From positions 124,484-188,483 of the forward strand of contig JYOE01000004.1 of assembly GCA_000955875.1 (NCBI GenBank): a DNA stretch of 64,000 nucleotides, given 5' to 3'. How positions within the stretch are numbered: position 1 is the stretch's first letter; every line of letters begins with the position of its first letter. The notes under the pieces are model-generated. The model did no database searches and had not been told where the DNA came from. It worked only from the letters and a program-made list of their open reading frames with translations. The translations under genes and the position numbers were made by a program. This document shows, one piece after another, positions 8,270 to 19,419 of this stretch. The DNA is from Terrabacter sp. 28 (GTDB lineage Bacteria > Actinomycetota > Actinomycetes > Actinomycetales > Dermatophilaceae).

Positions 8270-8770
8270 TCACGGCTCCAGCCTCTCGAGCCACCCGCCC
8301 AGCGCCGTCTCCAGCGTGGCGCGCTCGGCGGACGTCAGCCCCGACAGCATCAGCTCGTCACCGGCCATGACGTCTCCCAGGATGCGGTCGACCGCGGCGA
8401 CCCCGTCCGCGGTCAGCTGCACGTGGACGGTCCGCCGGTCCGGCTCCTCGCGCACGCGCTCGACGAGACCGAGACGCTCCATGGCCTGGACGCGCTGCGT
8501 CGTGGCTCCAGCGGTGACCCGGCACCGCCGGGTCAGCTCGCCGGCCGTCAGCCGGAACGGCGCGCCGGCACGTCTCAGGGTCCCGAGGACGTCCACATGG
8601 CTCTGCTCGATGCCGTGCTCGGCCAGCACCCTGACGCGGTTCTCGGTCGCCCGTGCGGCCAGCCGCCAGAGGGGTGTCAGCACGGCGATCGACGAGACGT
8701 CGACGTCAGGCCGTTCCCGCGCCCAGGCCGCGACGATCTCACCCACCCGCTCCCCCGCGAACTCGCTCAC
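8270..8770 (-). CDS. MarR-family transcriptional regulator
   Basis: 166 residues. Winged HTH with GAPFRLTAGELTRRCRVTAGATTQRVQAMERLGLVERVREEPDRRTVHVQLT, shown here by its parts: recognition helix around AGATTQRVQAM and wing REEPDRRT. MarR dimers bind palindromes and respond to phenolic or oxidative ligands. The GTG start at 8770 lies 9 bp from a perfect palindrome at 8780-8791, a likely autoregulatory operator. No obvious efflux or catabolic target gene is adjacent; the secreted peptidase behind it is in the same orientation, 120 bp away. Confidence 0.88.
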   Translation of the reverse strand: MSEFAGERVGEIVAAWARERPDVDVSSIAVLTPLWRLAARATENRVRVLAEHGIEQSHVDVLGTLRRAGAPFRLTAGELTRRCRVTAGATTQRVQAMERLGLVERVREEPDRRTVHVQLTADGVAAVDRILGDVMAGDELMLSGLTSAERATLETALGGWLERLEP

Positions 8771-8779
8771 ACCGAAAAC

Positions 8780-8791
8780 TTTAGTGCTAAA
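8780..8791. promoter_or_regulatory. Probable MarR operator
   Basis: TTTAGTGCTAAA: arms TTTAG/CTAAA with a 2-bp centre, 9 bp upstream of the MarR start. MarR repressors commonly bind such short AT-rich palindromes overlapping their own promoter. Confidence 0.55.
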
Positions 8792-8890
8792 ACGAGACCG
8801 TTGGAAAGAGCACGTCCTCGCCGTCGCCGCGCGGGGTCGGGCGCAGAGCCCGACCCGCGCGACAAACCCCTCCCCCGGGGCCGCGACGTC

Positions 8891-11975
<3,085 letters not shown>

Positions 11976-11992
11976 AAGCGTCTGTGAGGGTA

Positions 11993-12010
11993 TGACACCA
12001 AAGGGTGTCA
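11993..12010 (+). other. Hairpin in the rbpA 5' leader
   Basis: TGACACC-AAAG-GGTGTCA, a perfect 7-bp stem with a tetraloop, 29 bp before the rbpA ATG. No U-run follows, so it is not an obvious terminator; it may affect translation or mRNA stability. Confidence 0.5.
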
Positions 12011-12038
12011 CAGCGGCAGAAGTTCTGGAGGGGTCCAC

Positions 12039-12398
12039 ATGGCCGATCGAGCACTACGCGGTTCCAACCTCGGCGCGAGGAGCATGGAGTCCGACGAGAA
12101 CGTCGTCCCGAGTGAGCGTCAGCTCACCGTCTACGTCTGCCCTGAAGGTCACCGCACCGAGCTCCCGTTCTCCATCGAGGCCGACGTCCCCGCCACCTGG
12201 GAGTGCCGTTGCGGCCTCGACGCCAGGCTGCAGGGCGGCCCCGAGCCGGAGGCCAAGCAGGTCAAGCACCAGCGCACGCACTGGGACATGCTGCTCGAGC
12301 GCCGGTCCATCCCCGAGCTCGAGGAGCTCCTCGAGGAGCGCCTGACGCTGCTGCGCGAGTCGCGCGGCGAGAAGCCGCGCCGCCGCAAGAGCGCCTGA
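12039..12398 (+). CDS. rbpA: RNA polymerase-binding protein RbpA
   Basis: 119 residues, usual length. RbpA binds principal sigma factors and RNA polymerase and stabilises open complexes in Actinobacteria. Domain order is visible: N-terminal tail (MADRALRGSNLGARSME), core domain with the Cys pair in VYVCPEGH and WECRCGLDA, basic linker (KQVKHQRTHWDMLLERR), and the sigma-interaction domain ERRSIPELEELLEERLTLLR. The start has AGGGG upstream. A SigR-like promoter precedes it and a strong hairpin terminator follows. Confidence 0.97.
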   Translation: MADRALRGSNLGARSMESDENVVPSERQLTVYVCPEGHRTELPFSIEADVPATWECRCGLDARLQGGPEPEAKQVKHQRTHWDMLLERRSIPELEELLEERLTLLRESRGEKPRRRKSA

Positions 12399-12411
12399 CA
12401 GACGTACCACC

Positions 12412-12446
12412 GAGAAGCCCGTCCCGTTCGTGGGGGCGGGCTTCTC
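12412..12446 (+). terminator. rbpA terminator hairpin
   Basis: GAGAAGCCCG (12412-12421) pairs perfectly with CGGGCTTCTC (12437-12446), 14 bp after the rbpA stop. No long T-run follows, as is usual in high-GC actinobacteria. Confidence 0.8.
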
Positions 12447-12472
12447 GCTACCCCCACCGCTCGCTACCCACC

Positions 12473-12525
12473 GATCGAAAGAACGCTCCGTGACGCGCAG
12501 AACGTGACGGAGCGTTCTCTCGATC
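12473..12525. terminator. Bidirectional hairpin between rbpA and fxsA
   Basis: Arms 12473-12491 and 12507-12525 are 19 bp long with one mismatch and a 15-base loop. The right arm overlaps the fxsA stop. It probably ends transcription of fxsA and backs up the rbpA terminator. Confidence 0.75.
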
Positions 12526-13060
12526 AGTCCTCGTCGATGATCTCGCCCTCGACGACCTCGTCGCTCGACGTCGAGCGGCGCGGCCCCTCGGGTGCCTGCT
12601 TGTCCCACTCGGGCTGACCAGCGACGGCCGGGCCGGTGAAGCGCTCCGTCTGGGCCAGCATGCGGCGCGAGATCACCGCAGCGAGCATGCTCCGGGCGAC
12701 CGGGCGCGTGAACGGCAGCACGAGCAGCAGCCCGAGCACGTCGGTGACGAAGCCCGGAGCGAGCAGCAGGCTGCCGCCCACCAGCACGACGACGCCGTCC
12801 GCGATCTCGCGGGCCGGCATGCGGCCACTGCGCACCGCCTGCTCGAGGGCACGCCACGCACGTGCGCCCTCACGGCGGATCAGCCACGCGCCGAGCAGCG
12901 AGGTGGCGACGAGCAGCAGGAACGTGGGCCAGCCGCCGATGGCCTGCCCGACGGCGACGACCACCACGATCTCGATGATCGGCAGGGCGAGCAGCGCCAC
13001 GAGGGCGAGCCGCGTCAGCCGCACCCGCCGGGCCCGCGGTGAGCCGGGAGCCGTGGTCAC
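12524..13060 (-). CDS. fxsA: FxsA family membrane protein
   Basis: 178 residues with three to four hydrophobic segments ([55 protein letters not shown]). GxLLLxPGFxTDxxGLLLLLP is the family signature. FxsA (YtzA-like) was first seen in E. coli as the protein suppressing F exclusion of phage T7; its normal role is unknown. The C-terminal tail is acidic. The GTG start overlaps the ppm1 stop by 4 bp, making it third in the lnt-ppm1-fxsA operon. Confidence 0.85.
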   Translation of the reverse strand: MTTAPGSPRARRVRLTRLALVALLALPIIEIVVVVAVGQAIGGWPTFLLLVATSLLGAWLIRREGARAWRALEQAVRSGRMPAREIADGVVVLVGGSLLLAPGFVTDVLGLLLVLPFTRPVARSMLAAVISRRMLAQTERFTGPAVAGQPEWDKQAPEGPRRSTSSDEVVEGEIIDED

Positions 13061-13848
13061 GTTCGGTCACCCACCGGCTCGCGGCGCCGGGCTTTCTGCG
13101 TGACCGCACGCAGCTGCCCGACCCGGTGCTCGACGCCCCAGCGGGTGACGCTCGTGAGCGCCTCGCGCACGATGTCCTTGCCCATCTTGGAGACGCCGAC
13201 CTCGCGCTCGACGAACGTGATCGGCACCTCGACGACCGTCAGGCCGGCACGGACGGCGCGCAGGGTGAGGTCGATCTGGAAGCAGTAGCCCTGGGACTCG
13301 ACGCCCTGCAGCCCCATGGTGCGCAGGGCGCTGGCGCGGTAGGCGCGGTAGCCCGCCGTGGCGTCGTTGACCGTCATCCCCAGCATCAGCTTGGTGTAGA
13401 CGTTGGCGCCGACCGACAGGACCTTGCGGTGGACCGGCCAGTTGCGCACCTCTCCCCCGCGCACCCATCGGGCGCCGATGACGACATCCGCCTCGCCGAG
13501 GGCGGCGAGCAGCGACGGCAGCTGCTCGGGCAGGTGCGAGCCGTCGGCGTCCATCTCCACGGCGGCGTCGTAGCCGCGCTCGAGCACGATCGCGAAGCCC
13601 GCGAGGTACGCCTTGCCGAGGCCCTCCTTGCCGGCGCGGTGCACGACGTGGACCTGCGGGTCGGCCGCGGCGATGTCGTCGGCGACCTGCCCGGTGCCGT
13701 CGGGCGAGGCGTCGTCGAGCACGAAGACGTCGACGGCCGGGGCGCTCGCCCGCACGCGGGCGATGATGCCGGGCAGGTTGTCCCGCTCGTTGTACGTCGG
13801 GATGAGCACGGCCACCCTGGTCACCGGCTCACGCTGCGTCGTCGTCAT
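13057..13848 (-). CDS. ppm1: Polyprenol-phosphate mannosyltransferase (Ppm1-type GT2)
   Basis: 263 residues. GT2 enzyme making polyprenyl-phospho-mannose from GDP-mannose for lipoglycan and protein O-mannosylation. Motifs: [38 protein letters not shown] (DXD metal site), and [18 protein letters not shown] near the end. ATG 13848 is chosen because upstream codons overlap lnt. In mycobacteria Ppm1 is a fusion of Lnt and this domain; here the two are separate genes overlapping by 20 bp, in the same order. Confidence 0.93.
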   Translation of the reverse strand: MTTTQREPVTRVAVLIPTYNERDNLPGIIARVRASAPAVDVFVLDDASPDGTGQVADDIAAADPQVHVVHRAGKEGLGKAYLAGFAIVLERGYDAAVEMDADGSHLPEQLPSLLAALGEADVVIGARWVRGGEVRNWPVHRKVLSVGANVYTKLMLGMTVNDATAGYRAYRASALRTMGLQGVESQGYCFQIDLTLRAVRAGLTVVEVPITFVEREVGVSKMGKDIVREALTSVTRWGVEHRVGQLRAVTQKARRREPVGDRT

Positions 13849-15403
13849 CCTCTTCCTTCGTCGTGTCTGCCACCGGTCCCTGCAGCGGGCGTCCGCGGCG
13901 GATGCCGAGGGCCAGCACCACCAGCAGTGCGGCGGCGGCGACCCATTCGGGGGCCTCACCGACCCGGGTCGCCAGTGTCGTGGCGTCCCGCAATGGTAGG
14001 GCCCCTCGGACGACCGCCTGCGTGAACAACGACGTGACCTGGTGGGCGGTTCCATCGGGCGTGATGAGGGCGCTCTGCCCCACGGTCGAGACGTGCACGA
14101 CCGACCGACCGAACTCCATGGCACGAAGCCTGCTGATGGCCAGCTGCTGAGGCGACTCGGCGGTGAAGCCGAAGGTCGCGTTGTTGGTCTGCACGACGAG
14201 CACGTTGGCCCCGGTCTGCACCGCGTCGCGCATGATGTCGTCGTAGGCGACCTCGAAGCAGATGGCGAGACCGGCCCGGATGGACTGGCCGCTCGGCGTC
14301 GTCACGCGGAAGACGCCGGGACCGTCGCCGGGCACGAAGTCGTTGCGGACGAGGTCGACCTCCTTGCTGAAGGTGCGCCAGAACGAGCGGTTCGGGATGT
14401 ACTCGGCGAACGGCACCGGGTGGCGTTTCACGTAGCGGTCGGTGTTGCCCTTGCCCGGCTCGAAGAGCAGCGCGACGTTCGAGACGAAACCGACCGGCTC
14501 CTCGAGCAGGCCGCCGACGATGAGGGGGCGCCGCAGCGCGTCGACCGTCTCGAGGATGAGGGACTTCGCGTCGGCGTTGCGCAGCGGGTCGATGTCCGAG
14601 GCGTTCTCGGGCCAGACGACGAGGTCGGGTGCGGGCGCCCGACCGGCCGTGACGTCCTCCTGCGCCTTGAGCGTCGCCGCGACGTGGTTGTCGAGCACGG
14701 CACGACGCTCGGCGTTGAACTCGAGCCCCGGGCGTGGCACGTTGCCCTGCACGCCCAGGAACTGCGCGGTGGGGCCGTCGGTGGGCAGCGGCACGGCGAG
14801 ACCCACGAGGCCCAGCAGGAGCGTGCCGGCCACCGGGAGCGTGACCGCGCGAGACGGCATACGCGACCGGTGGGGACGGGAGGCGAGCGCCCGCTGCGCC
14901 GCGAGCGCCAGGAGGGCCCCGGCGAGGGCGATGACGAAGCCGACGAAGGGAGCACCACCCAGGGCTACGAGACGTCCGAACGGCGAGTCGGCCTGTCCGA
15001 ACGCGATCTTCAGCCACGGGAAGCCGCCGTACGGGGCCCGCGCGCGGAACCCTTCGGTGACCACCCAGACGAGCGCGAACGCGAGGGGGCGCACCCGGCC
15101 GTCACGGCTGAGCCACCCCACGAGCGCGCCGGCCAGACCGACGAAGACCGACTCGAGCACCGCGAGCGCGATCCACGGAACGGCTCCGACGTAGATGCCC
15201 GACCAGCTGAGCGTCGGCACGAAGAAGACGAGGCCACCGGCGAGCCCGAGCCCGAAGCCGCGGCCGAGGCCGGCGCCCGCCCACGCCCACGACCAGAGCC
15301 CCAGGGCGAGCGGCGCGGCGACCCACACGTCGAACGTCGGGAAAGCGAAGCAGAGGAGCCCGCCCGCGAGCAGGGACACGAGAAGACGCCGCACGGGGTT
15401 CAC
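13829..15403 (-). CDS. lnt: Apolipoprotein N-acyltransferase
   Basis: 524 residues. Lnt adds the third acyl chain to the N-terminal cysteine of lipoproteins in the membrane. The N-terminal half has about seven spans; the C-terminal half is a nitrilase domain with the catalytic triad Glu in VVWPENASD, Lys in [14 protein letters not shown] and Cys in [15 protein letters not shown] 15403 begins [14 protein letters not shown]; the frame stays open upstream but overlaps the kal gene region and is unlike Lnt. First gene of lnt-ppm1-fxsA. A copy of the genome's repeated octamer lies just upstream. Confidence 0.93.
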   Translation of the reverse strand: MNPVRRLLVSLLAGGLLCFAFPTFDVWVAAPLALGLWSWAWAGAGLGRGFGLGLAGGLVFFVPTLSWSGIYVGAVPWIALAVLESVFVGLAGALVGWLSRDGRVRPLAFALVWVVTEGFRARAPYGGFPWLKIAFGQADSPFGRLVALGGAPFVGFVIALAGALLALAAQRALASRPHRSRMPSRAVTLPVAGTLLLGLVGLAVPLPTDGPTAQFLGVQGNVPRPGLEFNAERRAVLDNHVAATLKAQEDVTAGRAPAPDLVVWPENASDIDPLRNADAKSLILETVDALRRPLIVGGLLEEPVGFVSNVALLFEPGKGNTDRYVKRHPVPFAEYIPNRSFWRTFSKEVDLVRNDFVPGDGPGVFRVTTPSGQSIRAGLAICFEVAYDDIMRDAVQTGANVLVVQTNNATFGFTAESPQQLAISRLRAMEFGRSVVHVSTVGQSALITPDGTAHQVTSLFTQAVVRGALPLRDATTLATRVGEAPEWVAAAALLVVLALGIRRGRPLQGPVADTTKEEDDDDAA

Positions 15404-15432
15404 CGTATGCCGTGCGGCCCGGACGCCCGACC

Positions 15433-15852
15433 TCAGGGGACGACGACGACCCCGCGGGCCGTCGTGGCGACGATCGGCGGGTCGAGCACCTCGGCGGCGG
15501 ACTCGCCGCGCTCGGGTGTGCCCCGCCCGACGACGCGCACCTCGAAGGCCATCTCGCGCGAGCGTGACCCGACCCGGACGAGCTCGGCGGAGATCTCGAT
15601 GACGTCGCCTGCACGGACGGGCGCCTTGAACTGCACGTCGCTGTAGGAGGCGAAGAGGCCCTCGTCGCCGTCGGTGACGATGCACATCTCGGTCGCGACG
15701 TCGCCGAAGGCGGCGAGGGAGTACGCGCCGTCGACGAGGTTGCCCGCGTAGTGGGCGTGGCTGTAGGGCACGTAGCGGCGGTGGGTGACCCGCTGCCCGA
15801 CGCTCGCGGTGGTGGTGCGCTCGGTGGTGCGCTCGGTGGTGTGCTCGGTCAT
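15433..15852 (-). CDS. kal: 3-aminobutyryl-CoA ammonia-lyase (hotdog fold)
   Basis: 139 residues. Kal removes ammonia from L-3-aminobutyryl-CoA to give crotonyl-CoA in lysine fermentation. The core HRRYVPYSHAHYAGNLVDGA and the hotdog helix and strands (SDVQFKAPVRAGDVIEI) fit known Kal proteins. It is fourth in the kdd-kamD-kamE-kal operon, overlapping kamE by 4 bp (ATGA). The first 14 residues come from three 12-bp DNA repeats (TTER-type peptide), unlike other Kal N-termini, so translation could also begin lower. Context makes this assignment much stronger than sequence alone. Confidence 0.85.
   Translation of the reverse strand: MTEHTTERTTERTTTASVGQRVTHRRYVPYSHAHYAGNLVDGAYSLAAFGDVATEMCIVTDGDEGLFASYSDVQFKAPVRAGDVIEISAELVRVGSRSREMAFEVRVVGRGTPERGESAAEVLDPPIVATTARGVVVVP
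15811..15846. repeat. Three 12-bp tandem repeats at the start of kal
   Basis: GGTGGTGCGCTC, GGTGGTGCGCTC, GGTGGTGTGCTC immediately after the kal start (minus strand). They encode (E-R/H-T-T)3 and are prone to slippage without frame change. Confidence 0.88.
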
Positions 15853-16628
15853 GACTTCCTCGCCTTCCGCTGGGTCATCTCGTGGACGAGGTAGCTGGCC
15901 ACCTCTCCGGGGGTGGTGCCGCGCCCGAAGATCCGGTCGACGCCGAGCGCCTTCTCCGAGCCGTCCTCGAAGCGCGGGCCTCCGGCGATGAGCACCGGCA
16001 CCTGCCCGGCCGGGTAGGCCTCGCGGAACGCCGCGGACATCTGCGTCGTGTTGTGGATGTGGGCGTCCTTCTGGGTGACGACCTGGCTCACGAGCACGGC
16101 GTCGGCCTTCTCGGCGCGGGCGCGGGCCACGAGGTCGGGCACGAGCACCTGGGCGCCGAGGTTCACGACCTTGATCTCGCGGTAGTACTCGAGCCCCTTC
16201 TCCCCCGCGAAGCCCTTGATGTTGAGGATCGCGTCGATGCCGACCGTGTGCGCGTCGGTGCCGATGCAGGCGCCGACGACGACGAGCTTGCGGCGCAGGT
16301 GCTTCTTGATCGCGAGGTTGGCGTCCTTGGCCGACAGCAGTGGGTACTCGCGCTCGACGACGTGCACGTCGTCGAGGTTCACCAGGTGCGTCGAGCTGCC
16401 GTAGACGACGAAGAAGGTGAAGTCCGGGCCCATCGCCTTGGCGTGCACGAGCAGCGCCGGGTCGAGGCCCATCTTGCGTGCGAGCTGCAGAGCGGCCCCC
16501 TCGGCCTTCTTGTCGTGCGGCAGCGGCAACGTGAACGACATCTGCACCATGCCGTCACCCGTGGTGTCGCCGTAGGGCCGGATGATGTTGCCCTGCGCGG
16601 GCGCGTCGGGCGTCGTCGCGCGGGTCAT
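15849..16628 (-). CDS. kamE: Lysine 5,6-aminomutase beta subunit (B12-binding)
   Basis: 259 residues. With KamD it moves the terminal amino group of beta-lysine or D-lysine from C6 to C5 using adenosylcobalamin and PLP. The base-off B12 motif DxHxxG is present as CIGTDAHTVG, followed by GGPRFEDGSEKALGVDRIFG of the Rossmann domain. The N-terminal dimerisation region ends in HLRRKLVVVG. In this family a lysine there forms the PLP aldimine (Lys144beta in Clostridium); I did not align it residue by residue. ATG 16628 overlaps the kamD stop (ATGA). Confidence 0.95.
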   Translation of the reverse strand: MTRATTPDAPAQGNIIRPYGDTTGDGMVQMSFTLPLPHDKKAEGAALQLARKMGLDPALLVHAKAMGPDFTFFVVYGSSTHLVNLDDVHVVEREYPLLSAKDANLAIKKHLRRKLVVVGACIGTDAHTVGIDAILNIKGFAGEKGLEYYREIKVVNLGAQVLVPDLVARARAEKADAVLVSQVVTQKDAHIHNTTQMSAAFREAYPAGQVPVLIAGGPRFEDGSEKALGVDRIFGRGTTPGEVASYLVHEMTQRKARKS

Positions 16629-18238
16629 CGGGTGCCTCCCAACGCCTGCGGGGTCCACGCGTCGAGCGAGGTGATCGCCGGGTTGTCGTATGCCGCAGCC
16701 CGCTCGAACACGCCGTCGAGCCCCTTGCCGCCGGTGGCGGGCCGCTTCATCAGCCCGAAGGTGCCGTCGGCGATGGCCGCTAGCAGCGGTGCGTCGCCGG
16801 CCGCGTCGGTGTCGTTCACGATGCGCTCGAGCAGTTCGACGGCCTCGGAGAGCACCTGCCGGGCGCGGGTCTGGATGAAACCGTCACGCGGCGGGTGGAA
16901 GTCCTCGGTGAGCCCGCTCGCAGCGTTCATGACGTAGCGCACGTTCTGGAGCGCGAGGTCGCGGTCGGAGAGGAACGGCGTGACGACGGCCTCGGTCATC
17001 ATCCCGACGAGCAGGATGCCCTGGCCGGTCATGGCGCCGACGAGGTTGAAGAAGCCGTCGAGCAGGTAGCCCCTGAACACGTCGCCGGTCATGTGCTTCG
17101 TCGGCGGCATCCACTTGAGCGGCGCGTCGGGGAAGAGCTGGCGCGCGAGCATCGCGTGGGCGAGCTCCATGCGGAAGCTGTCGGGGATCTCCGGGTTGAT
17201 CTCGAAGGCGTGCCCGAGGCCGAGCTGCCAGTCCTCGAGGCCGGCCTCCTTGGCGAACCGCTCGTTGAGCAGCTGGCTGACCGTGACGGTGTGCGCGGCC
17301 TCGACGGCGTCGGCGGTGGTGAGGTAGTTGTCCTCGCCGGTGTTGATGATGATGCCGGCACGAGCGTGGACCTGTCGGCTGAAACGCTGGTCGACGAACG
17401 TGCGGATCGGGTTGATGTCGCGGAAGAGGATGCCGTACATCGAGTCGTTGAGCATCATGTCGAGACGCTCCATGCCGGCGAGCGCCGCGATCTCGGGCAT
17501 GCAGAGGCCCGACGCGTAGTTCGTCAGCCGCACGTAGCGCCCGAGCTCCTTGCTCACGTCGTCGAGCGCCGCCCGCATGAGGCGGAAGTTCTCCTGGGTC
17601 GCGTACGTGCCGGCGAAGCCTTCACGCGTGGCGCCCTCGGGCACGTAGTCGAGCAGGGACTGCCCGGTGGAGCGGATGACGGCGATGATGTCGGCGCCCT
17701 CGCGGGCGGCCGCCTGGGCCTGCGGGATGTCCTCGTAGATGTCGCCGGTCGCGACGATGAGGTAGATCCACGGCTTGGTCTTCGGGTCGCCGTGCCGCTT
17801 GATGAGCCGGTCTCGGGTGGCGCGCGAGCGGTCGACGGTCCGGAGGCCCACGCCGACGCCCTTGGCGGCCGCCCGCTGTGCCGCCTTCGCCTCGCGGCCC
17901 GTCGGGAGGCGGAACGAGACGTTGCCGCTCGCGGCCTTCTGGGCGAGCGTCGTCAGGTCGGGGGCCTCGCCGCGCAGCAGCGCGTCGTACACCGGGGTGG
18001 TCACGCCGTGCTCGAGGCCGACCTCGTCGCGGACGGCCGTGACGAGGTGGTTGACCCACGGCACGCGCTCGTGGTCGGCGCCGGCGAGACCGGCGAGGCG
18101 CAGCGTCGCCCGCTCGACCGAGACGGTCGTGTGGCTCTTGGCGATCTCGACCACCGGCGCTGCGGCCTTGCGGGCGAGCGACCGGGCCTTGCGCACGACG
18201 GTCGGGTCGAGCTCGAGCATCGCGTTCGGGCGGGTCAT
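16625..18238 (-). CDS. kamD: Lysine 5,6-aminomutase alpha subunit
   Basis: 537 residues, slightly longer than clostridial KamD (about 516). It forms the TIM barrel that binds PLP and the adenosyl group with KamE. Conserved stretches seen are VATGDIYEDIPQAQAAAREG, DIIAVIRSTGQSLLDYVPEG, YASGLCMPEIAALAG, LNDSMYGILFRDIN and PPTKHMTGDVFRGY. ATG 18238 overlaps the kdd stop by 4 bp, so kdd-kamD-kamE-kal is tightly coupled. Near the C-terminus the repeated octamer forces the codon GCA. Confidence 0.96.
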   Translation of the reverse strand: MTRPNAMLELDPTVVRKARSLARKAAAPVVEIAKSHTTVSVERATLRLAGLAGADHERVPWVNHLVTAVRDEVGLEHGVTTPVYDALLRGEAPDLTTLAQKAASGNVSFRLPTGREAKAAQRAAAKGVGVGLRTVDRSRATRDRLIKRHGDPKTKPWIYLIVATGDIYEDIPQAQAAAREGADIIAVIRSTGQSLLDYVPEGATREGFAGTYATQENFRLMRAALDDVSKELGRYVRLTNYASGLCMPEIAALAGMERLDMMLNDSMYGILFRDINPIRTFVDQRFSRQVHARAGIIINTGEDNYLTTADAVEAAHTVTVSQLLNERFAKEAGLEDWQLGLGHAFEINPEIPDSFRMELAHAMLARQLFPDAPLKWMPPTKHMTGDVFRGYLLDGFFNLVGAMTGQGILLVGMMTEAVVTPFLSDRDLALQNVRYVMNAASGLTEDFHPPRDGFIQTRARQVLSEAVELLERIVNDTDAAGDAPLLAAIADGTFGLMKRPATGGKGLDGVFERAAAYDNPAITSLDAWTPQALGGTR

Positions 18239-19329
18239 GCGCCGGCCTCTGCGGTCTCGGCGGCGAGGCGGCCCTCGAAGAGCGCGCGAACCGCCGGCAC
18301 CTCGCGCACGAGGCGCAGCGCCGTCTCGGCGTGCCCGGGCACGTAGCCGTTGCCGACGAGCATGCGCACGTCTGCGGCGAGCCCCTCGGCACCGAGAGCG
18401 GCCGCCGCGAAGTTCGTCGCCATGCTGAAGAAGATGATCGTGCCGCCCTGCGCGGTCGCGAGGATCGCCGGCTGCTCGCAGCCGGGCACGTCGACGCAGA
18501 CGACGGTGACGTCGGCCGGCCCACCCGCGGACTCGACCGCAGCGGCCAGCCCGAGCGGGCTGCGGGCGTCCGCGAGCACGACGGCGTCCGCCAGGCCGCT
18601 CTGCTCGAGCACCGAGCGCTCGCGCTCGACCGGGACGACCCCGATGGTGCGGCCGGCTCCGGCAGCACGGGCCGCTGCGAGCGACAGGGAGCCGGACTTG
18701 CCGGCCCCGCCGAGCACCGCCACGGTGGGCGCGACGCCACGAGCGGCGTACTCCCCCACGACCCGCTCGACGAGCGCCGGTGCTCCGCACACGTCCATGA
18801 CCATGAGGGCCAGGTGCGGGTCGAGGTCGTCGGGCAGGGTGGCGGCGATGCTGCGACCGAAGAGGATCGCGTGGCCGGCGGCGGGCACCTGCTCCGACAG
18901 GCCGTCCCAGCGCTCGAGGCCGTCGGTGAGGGCGAGCGGCGTCAGCGAGAGCGAGACGAGGGTGGCGACGCGATCGCCGACGGACAGCCCCAGGGTGCTC
19001 TCGGGCCCGACCTCGTCGACCGTGCCGATCAGCATGCCGCCCGAACCGGTCACGGGGTTCTGCATCTTGCCCCGGCTCGCGACGATGTCGAGCACCTCCG
19101 CGCGCACCGCGGCGCCGTCGACGCGCCCGTCGGTGGTGTGCTTCTCGGCGAGCTGCCGGTAGGAGGCGGCGTCGAGGTTGAGGGTCTCGACCGCGATGCG
19201 GACCTCGTCGAGCCACAGCTCCGGGCGGGGGTCGAGCCGGCGCGCGGCCTGCGGCAGCGTGATCGCGTCGCCGGTGGGCTCGAGGACGCGGTGCAGGCCC
19301 ACGGGGGACGGTCGGGTCGGCAGGGTCAC
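18235..19329 (-). CDS. kdd: L-erythro-3,5-diaminohexanoate dehydrogenase
   Basis: 364 residues. Kdd oxidatively deaminates 3,5-diaminohexanoate to 5-amino-3-oxohexanoate with NAD(P). The Rossmann turn is VAVLGGAGKSGSLSLAAARAAG, and NPVTGSGGMLIGTV matches the family. GTG 19329 has GAAGGA 7 bp upstream. First gene of the operon, divergent from kamA across a 90-bp region with repeats. The next enzyme of the pathway, the keto-acid cleavage enzyme Kce, is not in the window. Confidence 0.94.
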   Translation of the reverse strand: MTLPTRPSPVGLHRVLEPTGDAITLPQAARRLDPRPELWLDEVRIAVETLNLDAASYRQLAEKHTTDGRVDGAAVRAEVLDIVASRGKMQNPVTGSGGMLIGTVDEVGPESTLGLSVGDRVATLVSLSLTPLALTDGLERWDGLSEQVPAAGHAILFGRSIAATLPDDLDPHLALMVMDVCGAPALVERVVGEYAARGVAPTVAVLGGAGKSGSLSLAAARAAGAGRTIGVVPVERERSVLEQSGLADAVVLADARSPLGLAAAVESAGGPADVTVVCVDVPGCEQPAILATAQGGTIIFFSMATNFAAAALGAEGLAADVRMLVGNGYVPGHAETALRLVREVPAVRALFEGRLAAETAEAGA

Positions 19330-19419
19330 CTAGAGATCCTTCGGTTTCGGAGGGGTCAGACAGCAGATCCTTCAGCATCATATGGGTCTATGCGGTGATG
19401 CTTCGGTTATCCTCGCCTC
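19330..19419. promoter_or_regulatory. Divergent kdd/kamA control region
   Basis: Contains a direct repeat AGATCCTTC at 19334-19342 and 19365-19373 (31 bp apart, three helical turns) and an inverted repeat AGCATCA (19374-19380)/TGATGCT (19396-19402). TATCCT at 19408-19413 ends 6 bp before the kamA ATG, so kamA is probably leaderless. The left AGATCCTTC also supplies the kdd ribosome-binding site (GAAGGA on the minus strand). A dedicated regulator is implied but is not next to the cluster. Confidence 0.55.
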
